A stretch of 64,000 nucleotides of DNA from Heloderma charlesbogerti (GCA_026122225.1 JANEZZ010001951.1:496001-560000), one strand, 5' to 3'; shown: positions 51,839 to 63,444, counted from the first letter of the stretch. The notes: generated by a model not told the origin, from the sequence alone. Translations and numbers: made by a program.

Positions 51839-53689
51839 TGTGTGTTGCAGTCTGTACATTGCATAATCACCTTGCCAGTCTATCACATGTGTATTTTCCT
51901 TTAGCGTACATCTGGTATCACAGGATTTGGTGAGATTACAGAAGATGGGTTTGTCGTGAAAGGATTTAATTATTTCAAGGATGCAGCTGGTTTGATGCAA
52001 AAGCATTGAAATAGTGTGCAAATGGAACATCACAAGAAGAAATCCTGGCCCAGAATGAATATCTGACAAATACTCCACAAGCATTGTGGGTTTGGTATGA
52101 TTTTTTGCAACCGGAATTGAAACTTCCCAAAATCCTGTATAGGACCCAATTGAATCCTTACTTTTTTTTTCAAATTTTAGCACAGAAACTACTGTCCGAG
52201 CTCCCCAGCAATTTGCTAGGCAGCTGAAAAAGGGAGGAAGCAAACCATGGAACGAAGGAAAAAACCAGGAGGTTTGTTAGCAAGGGAGGTGACCATGGCA
52301 TTCAGCTGGAAAATGTAGTAACAATTTTTTTAACGTATCAGGGTTTTTTCCATACCCAAAGAAGTGACATGGAAATAGTCCTGAAGTTGAACAAAAATGA
52401 AATCAAAATCCTTCAACCTTTTGGAAGTTCACAAACATAATTAAAGGCTGCCAGTTTCACAGAATTATCACCGAGTGTATTTAATTTCATATATAGCACC
52501 ATGAATCTGCATGCACTTTACAATGAGAGGCCCCTGCATTGTAAATTTAAATTTACAATCTTACATTCAACACGTAAGATTTGAATGTAAGACACATTTA
52601 TTTTATGTTCTGCACATAAATCTGCACATAATTTACCACTGGAGATCAGATGCTCAGGAACAAAAACAAAACGGTGGTACTGAGTTGCCCAACAGATGTT
52701 TAATTAAACACTGAAATAATAGACTTGTACATTAGCTGAAGCAGCCAAGTTTGCTACTACATCACATAAAGTAAGCAAAGCTTGCCATTGCCTGTATGTA
52801 TTGTGCACTGGAGCCTGATCAACAGCTAAAACTAGAACCAAATGGCCAATGAAATACCCTGCAGTTAATGGGCATGTAATCCAAAGAGCCATTACATGAT
52901 TAAGTATCTGTTTCTATTTGTTCGCATTGAGATGAGTTTTGGGTTCAAAGGCCAGCATTATCCTTTTTGAAGACTGTCTGTGAATGAACATTCTCTATGG
53001 ATGGGGGCAGGGGGGGCAGTACCCCCCCCCCCGATAAGAGGCTAAATAGTGTCCTTTCTTGCTTCCTTGGCTCATCCGCTCCCAGCGTTTCTCTCAAGGA
53101 AATAACTGCCTGACTGAAACTGAAGAACCATCAATATTACAGTTATTTGTACTTCAGGTCTGGTTAAATGTAACCACAGTCTTCTTGATGCCACTTGTCA
53201 CTACTTCTTGTAGAACTGAAGCTTGAAGTGTGCTTCAAACAAAGGCCCAGGCTCATCTCCAAATTACTAGCCTGAGGCACTCAAGACACTCCGTTTGATC
53301 ACAGCGCTCGCTCTCCTCACACAAAAAATTCACTTGTGAAGCTTCACAGAGTGCCCTTGTAAAGAGCTTTGCCCAGATGGGCTCTTCTGACTGAAATGTG
53401 TTCTGCTTCATCTGTGTCAAGGAAGATGTTAATTGTTCTTTGTGCTTTTAGAACTGACATGAAGGAAGGTAAAATCACGTCCAGTGTTAAGTCAATGAAA
53501 AAATTCCCACAGAAATCAGTGGGGCAGAGAATCCTCCTATATACGTATGTCCTAACAATGGTTTTGAGCCGTACGTCGGCACACCCGTAGTTACAGTAGT
53601 AATAGTAACACCTTTTACACAAACGAGGCCTACCTAACAATTGTTTTGTTTTGGGACACACTTGCCAGTCCTGCATCTTTAGGATATAA
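51839..53689. other. Mostly unassigned sequence with adjoining palindromes
   Basis: Apart from the palindromes at 52538-52591 and a C run near 53019-53032, no repeat family, exon or RNA gene is recognised in this 1.8 kb. Confidence 0.45.
52538..52591. repeat. Two adjacent perfect palindromes
   Basis: 52538-52559 is a 22-bp perfect palindrome (11-bp arm ATTGTAAATTT). 52560-52591 is a perfect 11-bp-arm hairpin (CTTACATTCAA and TTGAATGTAAG) with a 10-base loop. Confidence 0.85.
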
Positions 53690-53990
53690 GAAATAAGAAG
53701 AATCATGCTGGATTGGACCAAAGGCCTACCTAATCCAGCATCGTGTTCCCACAGTGGCCAGCCACCTGCCTGTGGGAAGCCCACACGTAGGACATAAGTG
53801 CAACAGCACCCTCCCGCTTGTGTTCCCCAGCAACTGGTATTCAGAGGCATCTTGCCTCTAATACTGGAGGCTATTTATTTATTTATTACATTTCTATACC
53901 GCCCACTAGCTGAAGCATTTGGGCTCTTGAGTTATAGCCATCAAGAGCCTTATCCTCTTGATTCAGAAGTGGAAAACCTCTAAGCTTCTG
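53690..53990. repeat. Unclassified dispersed repeat with a LINE-end insertion
   Basis: ATGCTGGATTGGACCAAAGG, CACAGTGGCCAGCCACCTGC and GCAACTGGTATTCAGAGGCA belong to a repeat I have met in reptile sequence but cannot classify. The piece ATTTATTACATTTCTATACC (53879 on) is a minus-strand LINE terminus inside it. Related to 12470-12910. Confidence 0.5.
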
Positions 53991-54032
53991 CTTCTACCAA
54001 CTTTGCAATGCTCCCACAGACACCCTCAATAA

Positions 54033-54168
54033 CAGGGTTGGGCAACTTGTGGCCCTCCAGATGTTTTGGCTTACAACTCCTGTCACCTTTCACCATTGGC
54101 TATGCTGGCTAGGGCTGATGGGAGTTGTAGGTGAAAACATCTGGAGGGCCACAAGTTGCCTACCCCTA
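54033..54168. mobile_element. hAT-type MITE, CTCCAGATG family, near-perfect hairpin
   Basis: Ends CAGGGTTGGGCAACTTGTGG and CCACAAGTTGCCTACCCCTA. The arms pair almost throughout. Flanks ctcaataa and atatataa share 5 of 8 positions. Confidence 0.78.
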
Positions 54169-54357
54169 ATATATAACCTACTGACCTTTGTTTCACCTAT
54201 GGGTAAATGGAAAATAGGGTTTGCATGCTTGAGTGAGGACCACAGGGTGCCAATCTTTGTATTTTTTTTGTAACATACAAAAATAATTCTAAGGGATAAA
54301 ACAAGGAAGCACACACGCACAGACACATGACCAAAAAACTGAAGAATGATTCTATAA

Positions 54358-54446
54358 GCTGCAGTCCTCTGCACACTTATGCACACCTGGGAGTAAGTCC
54401 AACTGAACCCAGCGGGACAAACATCCGAGAAAACGTGCATAGGTTT
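54358..54446. repeat. Palindromic MITE, AATCCTATGCATG family
   Basis: TGCAGTCCTCTGCACACTTA, GGGAGTAAGTCCAACTGAAC and a closing GTGCATAGG. Confidence 0.55.
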
Positions 54447-54785
54447 GTGCCGCAAGTGACACTGGGAATGCTATCTAGATTGAAGTATGTCACTTCAGAT
54501 AGTTGTTGATACAGGATGGAAAAGACAAAAGGACCATTTTAACAATGAATGAACATTCTAGCAAATTCAGTTCCCCCACATTTCTAATTAAAAGAGTTAA
54601 AAACAAAACAAAACTGGGTCATTTGTAAAAATGGGTGTACATTAATGATACCATTGTCAGGTTTCAAATTTTAAGAATAAAAAATGCCACTATCCACCAA
54701 TAGGTGGCAGGGTAGTGCTGCAATTCTGAATGTCCTGAGTTGTTCACACAGTGCCTTTTATACTGACTGCCAGGAATATCTGTAG

Positions 54786-54920
54786 CAGCCTTCCTCAACC
54801 TGGTGCCCTCCAGATGGTTTGGACGTCAACTCCCATCAGCCCAACCCAGTATGACCAATGGGCAGGAATACTCGGACTGTAGTCCAAAATATCTGGAAGA
54901 CACCAGACTGGGGAAGGCTG
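54786..54920. mobile_element. hAT-type MITE, CTCCAGATG family
   Basis: Ends CAGCCTTCCTCAACCTGG and CCAGACTGGGGAAGGCTG, flanked by atctgtag (54778-54785) and gtctatag (54921-54928), differing by two transitions. Confidence 0.82.
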
Positions 54921-54959
54921 GTCTATAGCATGTTAAATAAAAATGAGACTGCTTATATT

Positions 54960-55345
54960 CATCCATACATTCATTTGTTCGTTCATTCAAAAATTTATAT
55001 CCTGCCTTTCCTCCAGAGAGCTCAAGATGCCTAACCACAATGATAAACCATTAACAATTAAAATCCTCCTTTACAATTTCACTCTAAAACAGCGGCAGAT
55101 AACAAAAATGCTGCAGCAATTTTGTAAAAGCCAAAAATAAATAAATCCAGAGACAGTTAAAAAAGTTCAGATTAATTACAGAGCAAATGCCTTCCTAAAA
55201 GGGAAGTTTTCTATTAGCTTACGAAAGGCCATTAGAGAGGAGGTGAGATGGGCTTCCCTCGGAAGGGAGCTCTGAAGCTTAGGTGCACCCACCAAAAAGG
55301 CCTTCTTCCTGGACCCAACTAAATGGATTTCTGGGGATGGTGGGA
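54960..55345 (-). mobile_element. LINE 3' region (L2-like)
   Basis: The minus-strand end TTTATATCCTGCCTTTCCTC and AGAGAGCTCAAGATGCC is followed rightward by CTTCCCTCGGAAGGGAGCTC and CACCAAAAAGGCCTTCTTCC, the decayed complement of an L2-like coding tail. Confidence 0.55.
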
Positions 55346-55925
55346 TCTACAGGAGGACTTCCAAAGATTATCTCTGTATATGATATATATTCATAGACCA
55401 GAGACAATATCAGTTGTTCTTAAATTATTTAAAGAACTGTTCAGAGGATGAGGTGGTTGCCCTGGGTTCATTCTCATATATCTAATTTATCTATCTAAAC
55501 CCAGGGTGGGGCTCTCATCTGGCCCACTGCTTAATTTCATCTGGCCCTTCAAAGTTCTCCTCTGGTGGGAGGCTGCCCAGTGCTGGGCCACCTCCTGCTG
55601 GAAAAGAGCAGATTGGGCCAGCTGATCTGTTCTGCTCTTTCTTTCACCCCTGAAGGCTCAGATCAACTAGCGCTTTCAAAAAGCATCCCTCTCTTTACTT
55701 GTGTGCGGCCCCTGATTGATTCCGTCCTCCCCCTGCCTCATGTGGATCAGTGTCCTGTGATAGAAGAAGGCTGTACATTTCCAAATCCAGCCTGGTCAGA
55801 ATTTCGAGTACTGCTCCCTACTTATTCAGGCCCATCTGACTCAGGAGACAATGCATTCTTCATATATACTCTGGTAAAATTGGGTGTGTTATATATTCCA
55901 GGTATGTTTTATCATTCTGCTAGCT
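55346..55925. other. No recognised feature
   Basis: Holds a 131-codon plus-strand frame (55565-55960) that runs into the adjacent BovB tail. I see no homology for it. Confidence 0.4.
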
Positions 55926-56088
55926 TTGTTGTTGTTGTTCAGCCGTTAAGTCGTGTCTGACTGTTTGTGACCCCACGGACCACGGCATGCCAGGCCTTCC
56001 TGTCCTCCGCTCTCTCCCGGAGCGTGCTCGAGTTCATATTCATTGCATCGGTGATGCTGTCTAGCCATCTCATCCCCTGCTAGCTTTA
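55926..56088 (-). mobile_element. BovB LINE 3' terminus
   Basis: Minus-strand BovB end: TTGTTGTTGTT tail, then CAGCCGTTAAGTCGTGTCTG, TGTGACCCC, GCATGCCAGGCCTTCCTGTC and GTGATGCTGTCTAGCCATCT. This resembles the mammalian BovB terminus more closely than the copy at 23780-24765, so at least two BovB subtypes are present. Confidence 0.85.
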
Positions 56089-56324
56089 GCTCTCCCCTTA
56101 CTATCTTGGTTAGTAAGGATAACTATAGTTCCCTGAACTCCTATGTCAATCCAGTTCTCAGTCCAGTTCTTGCATCACACAAGAGGGTAGTTGCCTGTCA
56201 GAACCCATGTAACAATAAAAGAGCGTCTAAGACCCACTCCTTACATTACATGTGGGTCCTCAGACACACATGGATCCATTCAAAATACATACAGATTGCA
56301 TCAAAATAAAGGTTGGGAGGGCCT

Positions 56325-56650
56325 GTAGATAGGTGACAGACCAGACCACATCCTTCACATGCTGGAGGTCCCAGGTTCAATCCCTGGCATCTCAGGTTTT
56401 TTTAAAAGGGTCAGGGAGCACAGGAAAGACCCCTACTGGAGACCCCAGAGATTCTGCCAGTCATAGTAGGCACTGGGTTAGATGGACAAATAGTCTGACA
56501 TGGTATAAGGCAGCCTTCCTGAAGCTGGCACCCTCCAGATGTGCTGGACTACAACTCCCATCAGCCCCTGGGGCTGATGAGTGTTATCTAGCACATCTGG
56601 AGGGTGCCAGCTTGGGGAAGACTGGTACTAGGGGCTTCCCTGTGTTCCAT
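56325..56650 (+). mobile_element. tRNA-derived SINE split by a MITE
   Basis: B box GGTTCAATCCC (56372-56382) in CCCAGGTTCAATCCCTGGCA. The body has GGAAAGACCCCTACTGGAGA and GTTAGATGGACAAATAGTCT; the tail TATAAGG is broken by the MITE at 56511-56624 and resumes GTACTAGGGGCTTCCCTGTG. Same family as 15167-15365. The A box is degraded. Confidence 0.8.
56511..56624. mobile_element. hAT-type MITE, CTCCAGATG family, inside a SINE
   Basis: Ends CAGCCTTCCTGAAGCTGG and CCAGCTTGGGGAAGACTG, flanked by gtataagg (56503-56510) and gtactagg (56625-56632). When removed, the SINE tail reads on. Confidence 0.82.
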
Positions 56651-56689
56651 GTTTATTACTTGCAAGCAAGGACTCACTGACATGGTTTA

Positions 56690-56860
56690 CACGTAATGAC
56701 AACCCAGAATACGGGCTGAGTATGGGTTGTCATTGAATTTTGGATTGTTGAATTGTAGGTTGTGGTTACATGTGAACCCTGCGCTATGGTTTGACTATGG
56801 GTTGTTAACCATGAACAAGCCAGAGTTCACAACCCAAGTTCATGGATTCTCTTCCTGGGT
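56690..56860. repeat. Relative of the self-complementary unit at 50212
   Basis: Repeated GGTTGTCATTGAATTTTGGA, TGTGGTTACATGTGAACCC and CTATGGGTTGTTAACCATGA match motifs in 50217-50573. A short end of the CAGTGGAGGCTGG MITE follows at 56890-56935. Confidence 0.5.
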
Positions 56861-56935
56861 TGCTCATTTTGACTAAACCTCAGAATCAATTCACAGCCCC
56901 ACTGAAATTGGACCCACCAATCTCCACTGCTTGGG

Positions 56936-58004
56936 ACACTTGACTGTGTAGCTAAACATAAGGAGGCAGCTTTTGAAGCGTTGAGAAAACTGGGGACTTG
57001 TTACTGTTCATGGGTCTCTAACTCCCCTCCCTCCCCATCTGGGTGGCCACATACAGTAGCTACCCTGTAAAGAGGTTTGGCCATCATCTCTCTTTGTGAA
57101 AAACACTTTTGGAACCATCCCAGGAGCAACTTTTTTGCCTCGAGACCTCTTCTGCAGTGCCCATTCTCTTCTTTCTCTTGTGGAAATGTTTATAATCAAC
57201 AATCCTGGTGGAATTTTCCTCTCATCTGACCCCAGATCGACATTAAGCCAACTGTTGGGATGGCTCCACACCGACCCTATTCAGCAATACCTCCTTTTGT
57301 GAGAGGCATTTTGCTGGTATTAGTACTGTAAATGCGCTGGTTCTTACAAGGTTTCTGATGAGCCGAACATGATTCCCTGGGTACTGCACATGCTTTATAG
57401 CCACTGCTTTTTATGATGCTTTTTATCTTTGAATATCCAAGCCTTCTCCTACAGCAGTGTTAAGACATAACTGACTGTGTGGAAAGTATGGCTAAATTGC
57501 TCAGCACTATGACAGATAGCAGGAGCCTAACAAAGGGAAAGAGGCCTGTGGTTATCATAAAGCAAAAGAGATTCCCTCAGACTATGTCATGCCTTACATT
57601 TTGCCCAGTTAACCAACCATCGATTGCCTGGCTGTAGCAAAGGTCTAATAAATAATAATTGCATTTATATAGAGTTCCGTCACAACCAATCCATATATAA
57701 ATTGATAAAATCATATAAAATCTGATTTACAACCTAATCTGATGTATATTTACTCAGACTTTATTCACACTGAGCTTAATGGAACGTCTTCACAAGTACT
57801 TGCACTGCAGCCTGAAATTATCTTAAGGAGAAAAAAGAGAGAGAAAAGAGAGAGAAAATGCACTCTTGTGGGGAAACAACAACATATTCCCAAAATGCTC
57901 CTGAAAAATAAAAGTGATCAGGGTAAAAGTTGAGAGACAGAAGCAAATATCTGGATGGAGCAATATATACACTAATGGGGCCCAATCACTTACTGTCTAA
58001 GACC
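56936..58004. other. No recognised feature except a partial MITE
   Basis: 57728-57815 is a diverged palindromic MITE of the AATCCTATGCATG family. The rest is unassigned. Confidence 0.4.
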
Positions 58005-58013
58005 AGAGGTAGA

Positions 58014-58134
58014 TAATCCAGTGGTCTCCAGATGTTTTGGACTACAATTCCCAAATCCCTGACCATTGTCTATGCTGGCTGGGGCTGATGGGAGTTGTAG
58101 TCCAAAACATCTGGAGGGCGCCAGGTTGTCCCTG
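58014..58134. mobile_element. hAT-type MITE, CTCCAGATG family
   Basis: The arms CTCCAGATGTTTTGGACTAC and GTAGTCCAAAACATCTGGAG are perfect complements over 20 bases. Flanks gtctaaga and atctaagg share TCTAAG. Confidence 0.8.
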
Positions 58135-58142
58135 ATCTAAGG

Positions 58143-59120
58143 CTGTGTCTGCTCTAGGAGATTCCTTTCAAAGACGGACAAACTTTTTAAATGTAGCTAT
58201 CCTTGTCCCATTATGGTCCTGGCCTGATCTTCATATGTGTGCAGGCCATATGGTGCCATATGACACCATAGGTGCCCTGGTGAACAGATCTACTCATGGT
58301 AGGTAGCCCAACCTGTCCTTTGGAACAGTAGGTTGCAGTGCTTCTTTGTGAGTAGATCAGCCCTTGGTAAGGTCTGTGGGCTTGCTGCTTGAAACAGCAG
58401 GCTGGGGTAAGTACCTGTCAGCAGACCTACTTGTAAGTAAGCTTCCCAGCCTGACCTTTCATACAGCAAGCTTGTAGGGGGACAAAGTTACTTCTGATAC
58501 CGGTCTATAGGCAACACAGGAATTAGTGTCTCTTTAATGACAGTAGTCAAAATGAGATGTGGACTGCAGCAGCATGTTCTGGGATGTTTGGGATGGCAGG
58601 AGAGTTAAGAACAGCTAGTATGGGTGCAGCTTTAAGGCATGATCTCCAAGTATCAGGTGTCTCTGATATGGGTGAACTTCTATTGAAGATAGCAGCAAGT
58701 AAATTAATTCTGTCTTTAAGAGAAACATTTCTACCCCCTCCCTGCTTTTTCAAAAGCCTCTCGCATCACATGGTGCATTTCTTACACAGAATAAATGGCT
58801 AAAACATTGTCATAATATTGCTGGGAGAAAGTAGTGATGTTTCCAGTGCATGACAAACTATGTAATTCTTTTCCATTGTACTTTTGCAGATACACCTCTT
58901 CAGGAATAGGAAATGCTCAAGAGTCAATTATGAGAAATGCCTTCTCCTTACTAATACATGAATAAAAAGGTATAAAACCAATGCCTGGCAAGCAGACTTC
59001 TGCTCATGCAAAGGGATTTTCCCTTCCCCACACCTCTCTCCCCCCCCAAAATCTGCTCTGGAGGATCCCACAGTCCTACAGAGAGGAGTTGGAGAGTGCA
59101 TGGGGTAGTGCAGGAAGAGA
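58143..59120. other. No recognised feature
   Basis: Unassigned. Repeated AGTAGATC and GTAGGTTG-like words occur near 58280-58400 without a regular period. Confidence 0.4.
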
Positions 59121-59261
59121 GGGGTAATTAGGGATGTGTGAATCAGCAAAACGTGAGCCAAAGTTCACCAAATCTTGAAGCTCATGCTGACCCTAGGCCA
59201 TTTCAGATTGCAAGCTTTGTTTTTTTCTTTTTGCATGAAAATCTGTTCATATTTTCATGTG

Positions 59262-59850
59262 TATTTTGTTTGTTTGTTTCTATACTGCCCAATAGCCAAA
59301 GCTCCCAGGGTGGTTCACAAAAATTAAAATCACAAAATGCAACATAAAACAATATAAAATATAAAAGCTTAAGACCACAAATAACAGTACAACCAGAATA
59401 AAACCTAGCAGCAATACAGAGGTTTAAAATAAAGATTTAAAAATACCAGAGCTAAAAGACTAGGAAGCTGAAATGCTAAAATACTGGGAGAATAAAAAGG
59501 TCTTCACCTGGTGCCAGAAGTAGTACAATCTAGGTGCCAGGCGAACCTCTCTAGGGAGCTCATTCCACAGCTGGGGTGCCACAGCAGAAAAGGTCCTCTT
59601 CCTGCTAGCCACCTGCCTCACTTCCTTTAGCAGGGGCTCCCAGAGAAGGACCCCTGAGGATGATCTTAGGGTCCAGGCAGGCACATATGGGAGGAGGTGA
59701 TCCTTCAGATAACCTGGCCCCAAGCCATTTAAGGCTTTGAATGTTAATACTGGCACTTTGAATCAGGCCCGGAAATGGACTGGCAGCCAGTGCAGCTGGA
59801 AAAGTAGTGGCGTAATGTGGTCTTGGCTGGCCAGTTCTTGTTAACAATCT
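59262..59850 (-). mobile_element. L2 LINE 3' fragment
   Basis: Minus-strand L2 with the 3' terminus at the left (complement of TTTCTATACTGCCCAATAGC), A-rich UTR and the last 120 codons of ORF2. 5'-truncated near 59850. Confidence 0.82.
59460..59756 (-). pseudogene. L2 ORF2 C-terminal end (98 codons open)
   Basis: Reads TFKALNGLGPGYLKDHLLPY, then Ser-Ser-Gly-Val-Leu-Leu, APQLWNELPREVRLAP and KTFLFSQ, the conserved C-terminal region of L2 ORF2. The frame continues upstream in degraded form (Leu-His-Trp-Leu-Pro-Val). Catalytic motifs are not present because of truncation. It explains the similar but degraded segments at 40016-40510 and 54960-55345. Confidence 0.85.
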
Positions 59851-60150
59851 TGCTGTCCTATTTTCCCAAATGTACGCATCAATTGTGTGCATCTTTGAAA
59901 TGTATTCATTCTTCTCCCATTGGTTAAAGCATATTTGTGTGCATTTTTCAAAAGTACATTTTTCATTCACATTTTTCAAATGTACGCATGCTGTCAAATG
60001 CTTTGAGGGGGTCCATGAATCACATTGCAACCTTGGAAATGTATGGACTTCAACCATGGATTGCATCCAAGTCTGTGTTCAGTCCAGACGGTGTGAACTC
60101 AGTAAATCCTGATAAAAAATGAACTGAAATGAATTTCTCATACATCCCTC

Positions 60151-60966
60151 AATTCGATACACTAGCAGTGTCTATTTTGCTGGTGGAAGGCCAGTGTTGG
60201 ACACAATCCAAAGGCTGCATTTCACCCCATGCCTAGAAATCAGTTCATTACGATTCTCCCTCTGGATCTTCTCTCCGCTGTTCTTTGTGGTGTTCTTTGG
60301 TTACACCGCAATTCTGATTTCTTCTTTTCTTCAATTCACAGATGAAACTGTATCACTCATGTGAAAAATAGCATGATTCAGAGGTGTTGCTAAGTTATTT
60401 AAAAGATCCAGGGCACAGGCCTATCACACAAATGTGCATGTGCATATGTAGAATTACTAGAAATTTATTTACATTTCACCAATGTTAGAAAAAATAGCAG
60501 TGAAATAATGAGTGCCTCTGAACATATGCAGAATGCTTTTCTCTCACCACTGAGTAATTACAGCCTCCCCATTCTCACATGCTTAATAGTGATGGAATAT
60601 ATCCCACACAGATTAAAACCTCCTTGTTCCTTTTTTAAAGATTAAGCACTGACCACACCAGCTGCAAGAAAAGTAGCTGCATATATTTCCCCCCTCTGTA
60701 TAACAATCCTTTCTCCTTTTTCCATCCTTCAGCAACTCTTCATAACAACAGTTTGGGGGGTTATTTATTTTTGCAACTCTCTTCTATCTCTTCCTTGTTA
60801 TGTGCATGCTCTCTTTGTTTCCTCTTCCCTATAACTTAATTTGTGCCAAGAGTTCAGTAGGATTCAGCCATGGAGTCCATTTTCAATACTAGGACCAGGC
60901 TATGGAGAAAGTACCTCTGAGCATGTATAAAGTGTCTTTACTCATCACTGAAACTAGAGTCCATGC

Positions 60967-60967
<1 letters not shown>
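60151..60967. other. No recognised feature
   Basis: Unassigned sequence before the AC tract. Confidence 0.4.

Positions 60968-60999
<32 letters not shown>
60968..60999. repeat. (AC)n microsatellite
   Basis: Sixteen AC units. Confidence 0.95.
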
Positions 61000-61001
<2 letters not shown>

Positions 61002-61166
61002 TAAAACATACATAGGATTGGGCTGAGAGGGTAGCCAAGTCTGTGGAGTGGAATGGGGTGGGCAGTTTATTAAACCTGCAGTACGAAGCTCAAACTCAGG
61101 ACTTATTTCTGAGTAAACATGCAGAGGATCAGGCTGCAAGCCTTTCTGCAAAAGTAACTTGGGCTG

Positions 61167-61247
61167 GAATCCTGTGTACTTTTCTGGGGCAAGCCCCATT
61201 GAACATAATGGGACTTACTTCTGCGTAGGCATACATAGGATTGTATA
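61167..61247. repeat. Palindromic MITE, AATCCTATGCATG family
   Basis: GGAATCCTGTGTACTTTTCT, CCCATTGAACATAATGGGAC and CATACATAGGATTG in family order. A second partial copy lies just upstream near 61100-61140. Confidence 0.65.
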
Positions 61248-62090
61248 GGTCAGCCATATTTGTCCCCTCCACAAATATTTGTCTCCCCCCGCAAATCAAC
61301 TCCTGTTTATATTAACGTTTGTCATTCTACTGCTGGATAGTGGCAACTGACAAACAAAATGGCCCCAGATTCCTTCCTCAGCAATCATGTGAACCTACTT
61401 TTTTCGAAGTCTTTAGTGAGGAGGAAAAGGAGAAAAACAAATCCTCTTCTCTGTTTGGATAAAGCAAATATAGTTCAGAACTTCTCTTACCCACCACCCT
61501 GCCCTCTTGAAAATTCCCCAAGACTTGCTCTGGAGGGAATAAAGAGAAAGGAAAACCAGGATAGGGGAGGGAAGACAAGGAAAAGAACAATGGTGACTGG
61601 AACTGGAGAGGGGAAAAGAATTCCTTAAACCAAGTGGCTCCTTTCAGAGGGGTAGCAGTTCAGAGGAATTTGGAGAGTTGTGGGATATATGGGAGGGTTG
61701 TACTTATCTTAATTAACTTTATGAAGTGAGGTGACTGAAGGCTTTTACTTGTTTTTTTAAAACTGTAAAACTTATTTTAAAGTCCCACACCTGCCAGTAG
61801 CACCATGAGGCACTCTGCATGCAGCCACCCCAGCACTTCCTGAAACATGGTGTCATATAGTCCTAATCTCCCTTTTGGTATAATCTGCTGCCTGCAGCTG
61901 TGTGGGAGAAATTAAAGGTAGAGGAGGAAAAAAGAAGTTTCAAGAGGCTAATTAAAACCTTTGCTGCACTGAATCCACGGAGCCAAACGTTCCAGTAGCC
62001 AAACATTCCAGTTTGAGGTGGTAAAATCAGATGCTATGTGAAATACCAGTATTTCACAAGGAGTTCTTCTTGCCCTTCACCCTCCCTCTT
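61248..62090. other. No recognised feature
   Basis: Purine-rich around 61540-61620. No repeat family or exon recognised. Confidence 0.4.
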
Positions 62091-62094
62091 CAAA

Positions 62095-62143
62095 CTTTCA
62101 TTGAAACAAACTCCCAGCAATGGGCAGTTTGTTTCAATGAAAG
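62095..62143. repeat. Perfect 18-bp hairpin
   Basis: Arms CTTTCATTGAAACAAACT (62095-62112) and AGTTTGTTTCAATGAAAG (62126-62143) are exact complements around the 13-base loop CCCAGCAATGGGC, which itself can pair CCC with GGG. The arms do not belong to the MITE families recognised elsewhere in the window. Confidence 0.9.
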
Positions 62144-63444
62144 AGAGATAAGAGTAGAGAGATAGGGAGAGAGAAAAAGAATTAGCGGGCTGTGGAAGGA
62201 AAAGTGGCAGTGTTTCCTATAGTTTAAAGGCTGCTATATTCATGTTACACCCCCTATTAGTCTCCTAAGGGAATGAATCCTAAGGTCTCCTAGTCAGGCT
62301 ACTCAGCTCAGAGGGAAGAGGCAGGCTTGTATTATGGCAGATGATGTTATTGGAGCAACCGAAAAGATTCAGGGCACAGCTCAGATGATTTGGGGCACAA
62401 GCCCTGGGGTACCGACTATTGAAACACCCATGGCATGGGGTCTGTTAAAATGGTGGCAGTAGTGGGGAATCTCCTAAGTGGAGGGATTTGTGTCCTCCAC
62501 TTATGGCCATACAACCGGGGTGGTCTTTTAATCTTTCATTCACATGCATACAGCCTTAACTTGATCTGGTTCACATATGAATGTTGATGACTGCAACATC
62601 AAGTGAGGATTTGCATGTGTGAATGTGCCATCACAGATATAATTCCAAAGACAGTACTGTCTCCTCTCCTCAAACACAATGCATTTCAGTGAAGAAAGTC
62701 CACACACTGAGCTTCCAGTCATCAAGTGTGCTGTAATCAAATGTAGAGAAATCAAGTGATGTACATGCATGGTCCATGCACACCCTTGATCATGCAGTGC
62801 TTGATGGTGCTCAGTAGAATGTATGAACTGTTGCATTGAAAAGAATGGTCTTTGAATTGACACTGGGTGATACGAAAGTTCTGTTCTGTTCCTAAGTTAT
62901 AATGGCACATTCATACATACAAGTCATCACCTGATACTTCATTCAATTAGTGAGGCTCATGTGTGGACAGAATCTATGACTTCTACTCTTTTCAGATGCT
63001 CTGATATGCAGAGCTTGCCCAAAGAAGTGGCAAAAGAAGAAACACAACTGATTTGCACTACTTCTTCGGGTGCTGGGTCTATTCTGCAGCAAGATTCTGA
63101 GACAGGTTTGAGAGATCATCTATTTCTCTTTGTCAGAAATGGGAAAACGAATAACAAGTTGCTAATATGACATCTATCACTGCTTCTTTGAATCAGCTCC
63201 TAGACAGATTCATTCCATCAGTAGGTTTAAAAAACAGCAACAGGCAAGATTGTAATACCTTATCCCACCCGGTTGGCCCCTTATAAATAGATGGAGTGGT
63301 ATCCATTGCAAGAGCTTGCCCCACCCCTTCCAGTCAGCTGACAGGTGAAACTTCCTATGATAGTCCATCCACCAGGGGACTGGGACAGTGAGGGAAAGAC
63401 CACACTCCTCTTTTGCAGTTGTTTCCATTATCAAACTGCTGTTA
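62144..63444. other. No recognised feature
   Basis: Unassigned sequence without an exon-like frame. Confidence 0.4.

Larger units (their letters stand above)
59129..60150. mobile_element. TAGGGATG-family hAT element split by an L2 LINE
   Basis: Left end TAGGGATGTGTGAATC and right end TTCTCATACATCCCT are inverted and match the family ends. Interior motifs (AAATGTACGCAT, TGTGTGCATTTTTCAAAAG) match the type seen in other copies. A minus-strand L2 occupies 59262-59850. Flanking octamers do not match, so the duplication is lost. Confidence 0.6.

Noticed and set aside
53344..53850. 168-codon minus-strand frame
   Set aside because: Its 5' part overlaps a dispersed repeat (53690 onward) and the rest shows no recognisable domain.
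55565..55960. 131-codon plus-strand frame as a possible exon
   Set aside because: It runs into a BovB tail and has no visible homology or splice-site context. It could be tested with transcript data.
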